Source: Paracoccus sp. DMF-8
GTDB taxonomy: Bacteria; Pseudomonadota; Alphaproteobacteria; Rhodobacterales; Rhodobacteraceae
Direction: 5' to 3'
NCBI RefSeq assembly: GCF_029309835.1
Contig: NZ_JARJHL010000010.1
Coordinates: 434,001-498,000 of the forward strand
DNA: 64,000 bases
A program made the position numbers and the translations under genes. Shown here piece after piece: positions 44,082-52,560 of the stretch (positions within the stretch are counted from its first letter, which is position 1; each line of letters begins with the position of its first letter). The notes under the pieces are model-generated. The model ran no database searches and was not told the DNA's origin. It saw only the letters and a list, made by a program, of their open reading frames with translations.

Positions 44082-44851
44082 CCGAACCGCTGCTTTCCGC
44101 CCGCAACCTGGTCAAGCGCTATGGCCGCGTGACCGCCCTGAACCGCGCCGATTTCGACCTTTATCCCGGCGAGATCCTGGCCGTGATCGGCGATAACGGC
44201 GCCGGGAAATCCAGCTTGATCAAGGCGATATCCGGCGCCATACAACCCGATGAGGGTGAAATCCGGCTGGACGGCCAGCCGGTCGGTTTCGCCAGCCCGC
44301 TGGAGGCGCGCCGCGCGGGCATCGAAACGGTCTATCAGACACTGGCCCTGTCGCCCGCGCTGTCGATTTCGGACAATATGTTCATGGGCCGCGAGATCCG
44401 CCGCCCCGGTGTTCTGGGCCGTTGGTTCCGGATGCTGGACAAGCCCGCGATGGATCGCTTCTCGCGCGAGAAACTGACGGAACTGGGGCTGATGACGATC
44501 CAGAACATCGACCAGCGGGTCGAAACCCTGTCAGGCGGCCAGCGGCAGGGCGTCGCGGTGGCCCGCGCCGCGACCTTCGGCAGCCGGGTCATCATTCTGG
44601 ACGAGCCGACCGCCGCATTGGGGGTCAAGGAAAGCCGCCGGGTGCTGGACCTGATCCTTGACGTGCGTTCGCGCGGCATTCCGATCGTGCTGATTTCGCA
44701 CAATATGCCGCATGTCTTCGAGGTGGCCGACCGGATCCACATCCACCGGTTGGGGCGGCGGCTGTGCGTCATCAACCCGCGGGAACATACGATGTCGGAT
44801 GCGGTCGCCTATATGACCGGCGCGCGGGTGCCCGAAGGCGTCGCGGCCTGA
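44078..44851 (+). CDS. frcA: Fructose-type ABC transporter ATPase
   Basis: A 257-aa single-domain sugar ABC ATPase. Walker A is GDNGAGKS (38-45), signature VETLSGGQRQGVAVARA, Walker B VIILDEPTAALGV, and the switch His lies in VLISHNMPHVFE. FrcA-type proteins differ from RbsA by having one ATPase domain. The C-terminus keeps RRLCVINPREHTMSDAVAYM. Last gene of the operon; no kinase gene follows within the window. Confidence 0.85.
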   Translation: MTEPLLSARNLVKRYGRVTALNRADFDLYPGEILAVIGDNGAGKSSLIKAISGAIQPDEGEIRLDGQPVGFASPLEARRAGIETVYQTLALSPALSISDNMFMGREIRRPGVLGRWFRMLDKPAMDRFSREKLTELGLMTIQNIDQRVETLSGGQRQGVAVARAATFGSRVIILDEPTAALGVKESRRVLDLILDVRSRGIPIVLISHNMPHVFEVADRIHIHRLGRRLCVINPREHTMSDAVAYMTGARVPEGVAA

Positions 44852-44924
44852 CATCGGATGCCCTGCGGTTTGCGGCGACCGGGATCGCCCGCCGGGGCGC
44901 GCGCGGGGGATCCGCTGCCGGATC

Positions 44925-46406
44925 CTATTCCGCCGCCTCGGTATAGCGGGCGCTGATCCCTTCGAACCGGGACGGGCGCGAGCTGTCGGCCACGCTTTCG
45001 CGGCCGATGTAATGGCTGCGCCATGTCGCGGCGGGATGGCTGTCGCGCACCCGACCGCCCCTGTCGCCCAACAGTTTCTCGCGCAGCGTGCCCGGCGCGT
45101 ATTCCGTCTGCGCCCGGCCGCGCTTGCGCAGTTCCGGCACGACGAAGTCGATGAAATCCGTGGTCGAGGCCGGCGTGATCGCATAGGCAAGGTTGAAGCC
45201 GTCGACACCGCCCTCATCGACCCATTTTTCAAGCTCGTCCGCGATCTTCTGCGGCCCGCCGACCAGAACAGGCCCAAGCCCGCCGATCGCGCGTTTGCGG
45301 ATCACATCGCGCACGGTCCAGGTCTCGCCATCGGCGGCAAGCGATTCCAGTGTCGTGCGCAGGCTGTCGTTTTCCACGGCGGTCAGGGGCTGATCGGGAT
45401 CCAGCGTCGAAAAATCCAGCCCGGTCCAGCCGCCATACAGCGCCAGCACGCCCTCGAGGCTGGCATAATCAAGATATTCGTCATATTTGCGTTGCGCCGC
45501 ATCATCGGTCGGGCCGGTGATGACGGTCAGCAGGGCAAAGATCCTGAGGCTGTCGGCGTCGCGCCCGGCCTGTCTGACGTCGTTGCGGATGGCATCGGTC
45601 AGCTTTTTCGCGGTTTCGGGGCTGGTGGCCAGAATGAACATCGCCTCGGCGTGACGCGCGGCGAATTCGCGGCCGCGCGACGATGCCCCGGCCTGAAAGA
45701 TCACCGGCGTGCGCTGCGGCGAGGGTTCGCACAGGTGAAAGCCCGGAACCTTGAAATATTCGCCCTCGTGCCGGATCGGATGGACCTTGGCGGCATCGGT
45801 GAAGATGCCCTTTTCCTTGTCGCGCAGGACGGCGCCATCTTCCCACGAACCTTCCCACAGCTTGTAGGTGACCTCCATATATTCATCGGCCAGATCGTAG
45901 CGGGCATCATGGGCGATCTGGCGTTCCATGCCGATATTGCGCGCGGCGCTGTCCAGATAGGATGACACCACGTTCCACGCGACCCGGCCCTTTGTCAGGT
46001 GGTCCAGCGTCGAAAGGCGGCGGGCCAGCAGATAGGGGTGTTCGAAGGTCACCGCGGCGGTGATCCCGAAGCCGAGGTGGCGGGTCACCGCCGCCATGGC
46101 CGAGATCGCGCCAAGCGGGTCGTTCACCGGCACCTGCGCCGCATCCTGCAAGGCCGCCTCGGCAGAACCGCGATAGATGTCGTAGACGCCGACCACATCG
46201 GCGATGAACAGGGTATCGAAGGCCCCGCGCTCAAGCTCGGTGGCCAGGTTGGTCCAGTATTCCAGATCGTTGTAGCGCGCGGCCTGACTTGCGGGGTGAC
46301 GCCAGGTGCCAGCCGCCTGATGGCCAACGCAGGTCATGTCGAAAGCATTGAGGATAATGCGCTTTTTTCGGTTTCCGGAGTCGCTTGGCCTGTCATCGGG
46401 TCGCAC
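44925..46406 (-). CDS. LLM-class flavin-dependent monooxygenase (NtaA/SnaA/DszA group)
   Basis: About 493 aa. This is the large FMNH2-dependent monooxygenase type that oxidises aminopolycarboxylates, sulfur heterocycles or similar substrates using a separate flavin reductase. Family motifs are KKRIILNAFDMTCVGHQAAG at the start, FDTLFIADVVGVYD, RVAWNVVSSYLDSAARNIGM, and TPVIFQAGASSRGREFAARH. GTG 46406 is taken as the start because the alignment begins a few residues later; other starts are possible. No reductase gene is adjacent. It stands alone between frcA and the accessory region. Confidence 0.8.
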   Translation of the reverse strand: MRPDDRPSDSGNRKKRIILNAFDMTCVGHQAAGTWRHPASQAARYNDLEYWTNLATELERGAFDTLFIADVVGVYDIYRGSAEAALQDAAQVPVNDPLGAISAMAAVTRHLGFGITAAVTFEHPYLLARRLSTLDHLTKGRVAWNVVSSYLDSAARNIGMERQIAHDARYDLADEYMEVTYKLWEGSWEDGAVLRDKEKGIFTDAAKVHPIRHEGEYFKVPGFHLCEPSPQRTPVIFQAGASSRGREFAARHAEAMFILATSPETAKKLTDAIRNDVRQAGRDADSLRIFALLTVITGPTDDAAQRKYDEYLDYASLEGVLALYGGWTGLDFSTLDPDQPLTAVENDSLRTTLESLAADGETWTVRDVIRKRAIGGLGPVLVGGPQKIADELEKWVDEGGVDGFNLAYAITPASTTDFIDFVVPELRKRGRAQTEYAPGTLREKLLGDRGGRVRDSHPAATWRSHYIGRESVADSSRPSRFEGISARYTEAAE

Positions 46407-46896
46407 CTTGGCATTGAAAGGGCATCGCCCTTTGGTTGTTCGGGATAGCCGACCGCCGCACGGGGGGATTTGCGGGGCAGGGCTCATGCATCGTGAAAAG
46501 ACGATCAGATTGATAGGGATATTTACAGGCAACCCGGCCCTTGGGGCCATTCCAAAAAACCATGGCGAAATGGCGCAAACCGGCTGTCGCGCCCGGCGCG
46601 CGGAGAAGAAAGCCGCTGTCGCGCTGGCGGGGGGCCGGGGGCGGGGCCATCATCTGCGGGCGCACAGGGGCGGGGCGACCCGGTTCAGGTGGACATGGCC
46701 CGGAATCGCATGTTTTCACCGCAGCGGATCGTGCCGCATATGTCGGCGGGGATTGCGCCGGTGACGGTCCCGGAATGGCGTCGGCCGCATCGGCGCGCAG
46801 GACCAGATCGCCGGCGGCGATCCGCCTTCCGGCCCGCGAGGCACCGGCCAGCGGCACATTCCCGCCGCGCCGCGACGCGCGGGCAGGCGGGCCTAG
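46407..46896. other. 490-base gap up to the first IS427-like element
   Basis: No supported gene. A leftward frame near 46700-46890 reads PLAGASRAGRRIAAGDLVLR and could be the stump of a SAF-type protein cut by the IS at 46897. It has no start and soon degrades, so I do not call it. Confidence 0.4.
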
Positions 46897-47733
46897 GGTC
46901 TGGACTCATTGAGTTTCAAAGCCAGTAGATGACGAGGGCAGCAAGTGCGATTGCTGACAAGAATACCTTGGGGCAACGGTCGTACCGGGTCGCCACACGC
47001 CTCCAATCCTTGAGCCTGCCGAACATGATCTCGATCCGGTTGCGCCGTTTGTACCGGCGCTTGTCGTACTTGACGGTTTTCTTCCGCTGCTTCCGGCCCG
47101 GGATGCAGGCGCGTATCCTTTGTCTTTCAACGCTTCTCTGAACCAGTCGGCGTCATAGCCGCGATCCCCGAGCAGCCAATCGACATCCGGCAGGCTGCTC
47201 AGCAATGCCCGCGCGCCGATGTAATCGCTGACCTGTCCGGCAGTGACGAACAGGTTGAGGGGGCGCCCTGGCTGTCGCAGATGGCGTGCAACTTGGTGTT
47301 CATGCCGCCCTTGGTGCGACCAATCAGGCGCCCACGCCCCCTTTTTCACGCCCATGCTGGTCGCGGTGCGGTGGGCCTTCAGGTAAGTGGCGTCGATCAT
47401 CACGGTCTTCTCTTCGCCGTGCCCGGCCGCCAGACCCGCCATCATTTGGGCAAAGATGCCCTTGTCGCTCCACCGCTTCCAACGGTTGTATAGTGTCTTG
47501 TGCGGGCCATAGGCTGCCGGGGCATCGCGCCACCGTAAGCCATTGCGATTGATGAAGATAATCCCGCTTAACACGCGTCGATCATCGACGCGAGGCTTGC
47601 CGTGGGACTTGGGGAAGAAAGGCTCAAGACGCGCCATCTGCGCGTCCGTCAACCAAAAAAGATCAGACATGGTCACCGCTCGCTTTTCGGACCGTGAATC
47701 ACGCCGCCAGTCGGAAATCAATGGGTCCTGAGC
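46897..47733 (-). mobile_element. IS5-family, IS427-group-like element, copy 1
   Basis: 837 bp, inverted relative to copy 2 at 49280. Imperfect terminal repeats (GGTCTGGACTCATTGAGTTT and GCTCAGGACCCATTGATTTC) are directly flanked by CTAG on both sides (46893-46896 and 47734-47737), the target duplication expected for this group. Compared with copy 2 it lacks one C at 47266-47268 and one C at 47117-47118; otherwise the two are nearly identical. Confidence 0.85.
46916..47670 (-). pseudogene. IS427-like transposase, copy 1 (two extra frameshifts)
   Basis: The N-terminal part MSDLFWLTDAQMARLEPFFP to KTVMIDATYLKAHRTATSMG (first Asp) is intact. The element has the shift at the A5G5 run shared with copy 2, plus two further single-base losses in C runs (47266-47268 and 47117-47118). 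These alter the frame in the middle and C-terminal parts. The DRGYDADWFREALKDKG block with the second Asp is still readable. The remaining catalytic part is out of frame, so this copy would not make a full product as written. Confidence 0.7.
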
Positions 47734-47919
47734 CTAGTTCTGCAACCGGATTCGCGGCTGGCGTTCGACGGTGGCCCATTCCGGCCAAAGCCCGAAATGT
47801 TCCAGCCCCAGCAACAGCAGCCCGAAGGCGATGATCGCCAGCACCATCACGACCATTTTCGCACTGGGCGGATTGCGCGCCCATCTCGACGCGCGGATCA
47901 GCCATCCCAGGTTGTTCAT
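47734..47919 (-). CDS. Small membrane protein truncated by IS copy 1
   Basis: A 61-aa protein starting MNNLGWLIRASRWARNPPSA. A basic amphipathic N-terminus is followed by one transmembrane helix (about 24-43, VVMVLAIIAFGLLLLGLEHF). AGGAGAAGG lies 6-7 bases before ATG 47919. The stop TAG lies inside the CTAG target site of the IS, so the insertion probably trimmed the C-terminus. It is divergent from the coq10-like gene. Confidence 0.6.
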   Translation of the reverse strand: MNNLGWLIRASRWARNPPSAKMVVMVLAIIAFGLLLLGLEHFGLWPEWATVERQPRIRLQN

Positions 47920-47974
47920 CAAGCCCTTCTCCTGCTAGTTTCCGCCATGAATCTGTCGAGTCACGGACCACACC

Positions 47975-48448
47975 TTGCCCCATCACAGCGACAGCCGCAT
48001 CGTGCCCTATGGCGCATCCCAGATGTATGATCTGGTAGCCGATGTTGAAAGCTATCCGAAATTCCTGCCGTGGAACAGCGCGGCCCGTATCCGCACGCGC
48101 CGCCCCCAGGACAACGGCTCCGAGGTGATCGAGGCGGATCTGGTCATCAGCTTCAAGGTCTTTCGCGAGAAATTCGGCAGCCGCGTGACGCTGTGGCCTG
48201 CGGAAAACCGCATCGACACCGAATATCTGGACGGCCCCTTCAGCTACCTGCGCAGCGGCTGGCATTTCACCGACCTTGGACCCGAGGATCCCGCAGGACC
48301 GGGTTGCCGGGTCGATTTCTTCGTCGATTTCGAATTCCGCAACGCCATCTGCGGCAAGGTCATCGGCGTCGTCTTCGGCGAAGCCATGTCGCGCATCGTC
48401 CGCGCCTTCGAAGACCGGGCCAAGGCACTTTACGGCACCAGTCGCTGA
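47975..48448 (+). CDS. Coq10/RatA-type START-domain protein
   Basis: A 157-aa polyketide_cyc2/START-like protein that, in this family, binds ubiquinone or its precursors in a hydrophobic cavity; the E. coli homologue is named RatA. Motifs are YDLVADVESYPKFLPWNSAA near the start, EADLVISFKVFREKFGSRVT, and DFFVDFEFRNAICGKVIGVV with a C-terminal helix EAMSRIVRAFEDRAKALYG. A TTG start at 47975 gives the usual N-terminus (MPHHSDSRIVPYGASQMYDL); no in-frame ATG is available. It lies between the two IS427-like copies. Confidence 0.8.
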   Translation: MPHHSDSRIVPYGASQMYDLVADVESYPKFLPWNSAARIRTRRPQDNGSEVIEADLVISFKVFREKFGSRVTLWPAENRIDTEYLDGPFSYLRSGWHFTDLGPEDPAGPGCRVDFFVDFEFRNAICGKVIGVVFGEAMSRIVRAFEDRAKALYGTSR

Positions 48449-49012
48449 ACCTGCGGTCCTTCAGTGCGGGCGCGACAGCCGGGCCGTCGGGACCGCTGGC
48501 ATGAAGAAAAGCGGGCATGTGATCGCCCGGCCTTCAGAACTACGTCCCTGCCAGCAGCCTCTGCTGTGTGTGACGGGGTTTTTCTATAAAATTCCAAGAT
48601 ATATTGCGTAATGCTTTGATATTATTAAAGTTTACTCCAGATCAGCAAGTCCCTGAATTGGTTGCTACTCGTCGCAACCTGCGCCTGTGATGCCTTGCAA
48701 AAAGCTGCAGGATCGTTGCCGGAACGCTCGTTTCGATCACGAACGCTTTGTGCAAGAACCGTCAGCGATGGGCGCTCCCGACAGGCTGACAGCTCTTTTA
48801 TGCCATGCAAAATATTCCCTGACGTCGGCCGACGACACCCCATCGACGGCGCGCCGATCCGGTGATGAGACCGGCCAGACAAGCGCCGGAGACGGCCCGG
48901 AACCTTGTTTTTCAAATCATTGGACGTCAGCGTCACGGCGCACGAGCGTCGCGGCAAAAGGGGCGTCAGAAAGCTCTTGTCTCTCCTTGTCCTGATCCAT
49001 ATACGGGTCAGC
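48449..49012. other. 564-base gap before tRNA-Ser
   Basis: No supported gene. A notably AT-rich patch (about 48585-48660) lies in it, with several overlapping TATAAT-like words, and sequence before the tRNA should carry its promoter. A leftward 110-codon frame across the gap has no ribosome binding site. Confidence 0.4.
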
Positions 49013-49102
49013 GGAGATGTGGCCGAGTGGTCGAAGGCGCTCCCCTGCTAAGGGAGTATACCGGGAACGGTATCGAGGGTTCGAATCCCTTCGTCTCCGC
49101 CA
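49013..49102 (+). tRNA. tRNA-Ser(GCT)
   Basis: A complete class II tRNA of 90 bases. Acceptor GGAGATG pairs with CGTCTCC. The D arm is GGCCGAGTGGTCGAAGGC and the anticodon GCT lies at 49047-49049 in a CCCCTGCTAAGGG stem-loop. There is a long variable arm (TATACCGGGAACGGTATC), a T arm GGGTTCGAATCCC, discriminator G and encoded CCA. Confidence 0.95.
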
Positions 49103-49279
49103 CTTGCCCTCGCGAAAGCGTTCTCCCGATCCGGCTGCGGCCGGATTTTTCCGTTGTTTTCGAGGGTTATGCGGGAGGGGCTGAGCACTGCCGCTGCCGC
49201 CAGGTGGCCCGAAAGCGGTCTCTCAGGGCCGATATTCTCCGGACCTCATGACTGCGCCGATTTGGTGCTTAGCCTCTAG

Positions 49280-50118
49280 GCTCAGGACCCATTGATTTCC
49301 GACTGGCGGCGTGATTCACGGTTCGAAAAGCGAGCGGTGACCATGTCTGATCTTTTTTGGTTGACGGACGCGCAGATGGCGCGTCTTGAGCCTTTCTTCC
49401 CCAAGTCCCACGGCAAGCCTCGCGTCGATGATCGACGCGTGTTAAGCGGGATTATCTTCATCAATCGCAATGGCTTACGGTGGCGCGATGCCCCGGCAGC
49501 CTATGGCCCGCACAAGACACTATACAACCGTTGGAAGCGGTGGAGCGACAAGGGCATCTTTGCCCAAATGATGGCGGGTCTGGCGGCCGGGCACGGCGAA
49601 GAGAAGACCGTGATGATCGACGCCACTTACCTGAAGGCCCACCGCACCGCGACCAGCATGGGCGTGAAAAAGGGGGCGTGGGCGCCTGATTGGTCGCACC
49701 AAGGGCGGCATGAACACCAAGTTGCACGCCATCTGCGACAGCCAGGGGCGCCCCCTCAACCTGTTCGTCACTGCCGGACAGGTCAGCGATTACATCGGCG
49801 CGCGGGCATTGCTGAGCAGCCTGCCGGATGTCGATTGGCTGCTCGGGGATCGCGGCTATGACGCCGACTGGTTCAGAGAAGCGTTGAAAGACAAAGGGAT
49901 ACGCGCCTGCATCCCAGGCCGGAAGCAGCGGAAGAAAACCGTCAAGTACGACAAGCGCCGGTACAAACGGCGCAACCGGATCGAGATCATGTTCGGCAGG
50001 CTCAAGGATTGGAGGCGTGTGGCGACCCGGTACGACCGTTGCCCCAAGGTATTCTTGTCAGCAATCGCACTTGCTGCCCTCGTCATCTACTGGCTTTGAA
50101 ACTCAATGAGTCCAGACC
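49280..50118 (+). mobile_element. IS5-family, IS427-group-like element, copy 2
   Basis: 839 bp with the same terminal repeats as copy 1, in opposite orientation, and flanked by CTAG on both sides (49276-49279 and 50119-50122). It lies 177 bases after tRNA-Ser. It interrupts or abuts an older IS5 remnant on its right side. Confidence 0.85.
49343..50099 (+). CDS. IS427-like transposase in two frames (orfA/orfB)
   Basis: About 251 aa if the two frames are joined. The N-terminal frame runs MSDLFWLTDAQMARLEPFFP to VMIDATYLKAHRTATSMGVK. The C-terminal frame runs GRLIGRTKGGMNTKLHAICD, LLGDRGYDADWFREALKDKG, then RNRIEIMFGRLKDWRRVATR with the catalytic Glu. They join by a +1 shift at or near GTGAAAAAGGGGGCG (about 49668-49682). 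The same run is present in copy 1, so it is a property of the element. The IS427 group often has two overlapping frames expressed by frameshifting or slippage. Confidence 0.75.
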
Positions 50119-50200
50119 CTAGGCGTCTGAAATGAGATGATTTTCTTGGAAAACGGGCTGAACACTTCGATGCCGGTGGCATTCGCGAAGTGGAACTGAA

Positions 50201-50530
50201 ATCGAACTCAAGCCTATCCTCGCGCGTGAGGCCACCCCGATCATTCCGATCCGCAAGAACGGGCGGCTGTGGAAGGAAGATTGCCCGGCAGCACGCGCCC
50301 GAAACGACACCCTGCGCGCCACCCGACATTACGGTCGGGCTTTCTGGAAACGTTGGACTGGATACCACGCCCGCAGCCGGATCGAGGCGAGGATGCGCTG
50401 CCTGAAATCCTTCGGCGAACGCATCATGGCGAGAGACCCGGATCGCCAGACCGCCGAAGTCCACATCCGCGTCGCACTCATGAACCGCTTCAACGCCCTC
50501 GGCACAGCCGACATCGTCCGCGTAGCCTGA
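50201..50530 (+). pseudogene. C-terminal fragment of an IS5-family transposase
   Basis: About 110 codons reading LKPILAREATPIIPIRKNGR, then RTGYHARSRIEARMRCLKSF-type sequence to a stop at 50528-50530. It is clearly related to the transposase at 39172 and intact through the region that is broken there. The N-terminal two thirds are missing. An IS end (TTGCGCAACAACGCCC, about 50570-50585) follows, so this is the right part of an older element cut by later events. Confidence 0.75.
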
Positions 50531-50755
50531 GTTGAGTGGGGGAAGGGGCAGTCACGCCTCAAGCGATAGTTGCGCAACAACGCCCATCTCGACCCCACCT
50601 CACTTTCTGGTTTCGCTGACGGCGCTCGCAGACTCGGTATGGCAGTGCATGACGAACATAACTTCCATCGTGCTCGTCAAAACGAATGCTGGGAATGGGG
50701 GCGTACCCACACGGGTGCGGTAGCCGCGTCGCAAGGTTAATTAGATCGAATGCCG

Positions 50756-51048
50756 TCAGACATCGGTGCCGTCACAGGCGGCAGCCGCCAGCTTCACCTT
50801 GCAAGAGGCGAGATCGATCGAGATCGACTGCACCGCGAATAGATGTTCGTCGAACGACATCCTTGCTGTGGGCATCCGGAGCAGTGTGCCATCAGGCAGA
50901 TCAGCGCCGCCTGGTCGATAAAGCGTGGCGGAACCTTGCCCATCCGGCCGTCAAGCTGTGCCTCCACCCTCAGCAAGGAGAGGTCCGCCGTGTCATGCGG
51001 CTTGTGCCTCGTGACTAGGAGATACTCAGGAAACTCGAAGTTTGTCAT
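50756..51048 (-). pseudogene. Small unknown gene with one frameshift
   Basis: Leftward frame MTNFEFPEYLLVTRHKPHDT, RVEAQLDGRMGKVPPRFIDQAALI, continuing after a one-base slip near 50905 with LPDGTLLRMPTARMSFDEHL and FAVQSISIDLASCKVKLAAA to a stop at 50756. Joined, it is about 97 residues, well ordered and protein-like. Family not recognised. It abuts the start of the degraded PLD/helicase gene on the opposite strand. Confidence 0.4.
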
Positions 51049-52560
51049 GCGCCAGCGCCTGATCATCATGTCGCGCAATCTGACCCGCGACCGATCCTGG
51101 GGCGTGGCATTGCGGCTTGAGGGAGAGGAACAGGGCAAACGGCAGCAGGTGAATGCGCCGCTGGTCGGGCTGGTCGACTGGCTGGAGTTTCGTCGCACCA
51201 ACCCGACCCCGAAGCCGTGGCGACGCCCGAGGATCGCGCGGGCCTCCATGCCAAGCTGTTCATCGTCGAAGAGGGCGACCAGACTCGGATCACGCTGGGG
51301 TCCGGCAATGCGACGGCCGCCGGCCTCGGGGCGAATGGCCCCCGGAATGTCGAAATCTTCGTGACACTTCGGGGCGAGACGGCGACTGTTGGCGGTATCG
51401 GGGATGACGGGAACCCTGGCATCCTCGGCGAGGATGGCCTTGGCCCTCTTCTGCATGATTGGACGCCGCGTGAGCTGCAGAGCGAGGAGAAGGCTGCCCG
51501 CGATTTCGACCGCGCGGTGCGCGATGCGCGTCATGCGATCTCCGCGGCGCAGCCAGAGCTGACCTTCGCCCCTGTCGAAGAGCGCCTGGCGATGCCGTCG
51601 CCGACATCCTGCTGGCCGACGGCATGGAGGAACGCGTTCGGACCGCGGATCTGGAAGACAGCTGGCAGCGCAATCCAATCGTGCGTGAGTTGCTGCTACG
51701 GCTTGGTCGCCATGCACTGACCTCACTGCGGCCGAAGCTGGTGATCTTCGACGAGTTCCAGCGCTTCCGTAACCTTTTCACCGAAGGCGACAGCGAGGCT
51801 CAGGCCCTGATGCGCCGCTTCCTTCAGGCCGAAGCGGACGGCGCCCATGTCCTGTTCCTCTCAGCGACCCCCTACAAAATGCTCACCCTGTCACGAGAGG
51901 ATACGGAGGCCGGCGATCATCACGCCGACTTCCTCGAGACCATCGCGGTCCTCTATGGCGCAGAAGGGCGCAACGTCGTCACCGGTCTGCGGGAGGAGAT
52001 GCGCCACTTCCGCAGCCACCTTCGCGCATTCGGGGTTGGGCTGGATCCGGCGGCGGGCCCGGCGAAACGCGCGGTCGAGGATCGACTGCGCCGCGTGATG
52101 AGCCGGACCGAGCGGGTATCGACCGATACCGGCGACGCGGGCATCCGGCGCCGTGTCCTGCCGGTCCCTGTCGAGGAAAACGATCTTCGTCAGGCGCGCG
52201 CCGTGCATGACGTTGCGAGCAGGATCGGTGGCAATGATCGGGCCGATTACTGGAAGTCCGCGCCCTATCTGTTCAGTTTCATGAACGAATACGACCTGAC
52301 CCGGAGGCTGAGGGCGCATCCTGATCGCGCGAGTTTCGCCAGGCTCGGCAAGGGAGCGATGGTGCCGGACGACAAGCGGCGCCGTTTCGAGGCGATCCCG
52401 GCGGGCAATGGCCGGATGCGCGCCTTGATGGACGAGGTTCTGGGCCAGACGGATCTGCACCGCCGCCTCTGGCTGCCTCCTGCGTTGCCCTATCTCGCGG
52501 GCGGGTCCAGATTGACAAAGACGCTGATCTTTTCGGACTGGCAGATGGTTCCCGAAGCCG
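51049..52560 (+). pseudogene. Degraded phospholipase-D/helicase protein (defence-type) remnant
   Basis: Three frames make one protein: RLIIMSRNLTRDRSWGVALR (PLD-side strand), then HAKLFIVEEGDQTRITLGSGNATAAGL (PLD HxK motif), then a helicase part with DEFQRFRNLF (DEAH-like box) and VLFLSATPYKML (motif III). Frames rejoin if one base is added at CCCC 51206-51209 and at GG 51598-51599. No Walker A motif is present between the PLD and DEFQ parts, so an internal segment is deleted. The protein ends in FSDWQMVPEA, mid-helicase-C, and runs into unrelated sequence. Proteins of this plan occur in phage-defence loci; this copy is dead. Confidence 0.6.

Noticed and set aside
46541..46912. Plus-strand 123-codon frame left of IS copy 1
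   Set aside because: It runs into the IS end and is Arg/Gly/Pro-rich shadow-type sequence without start signals.
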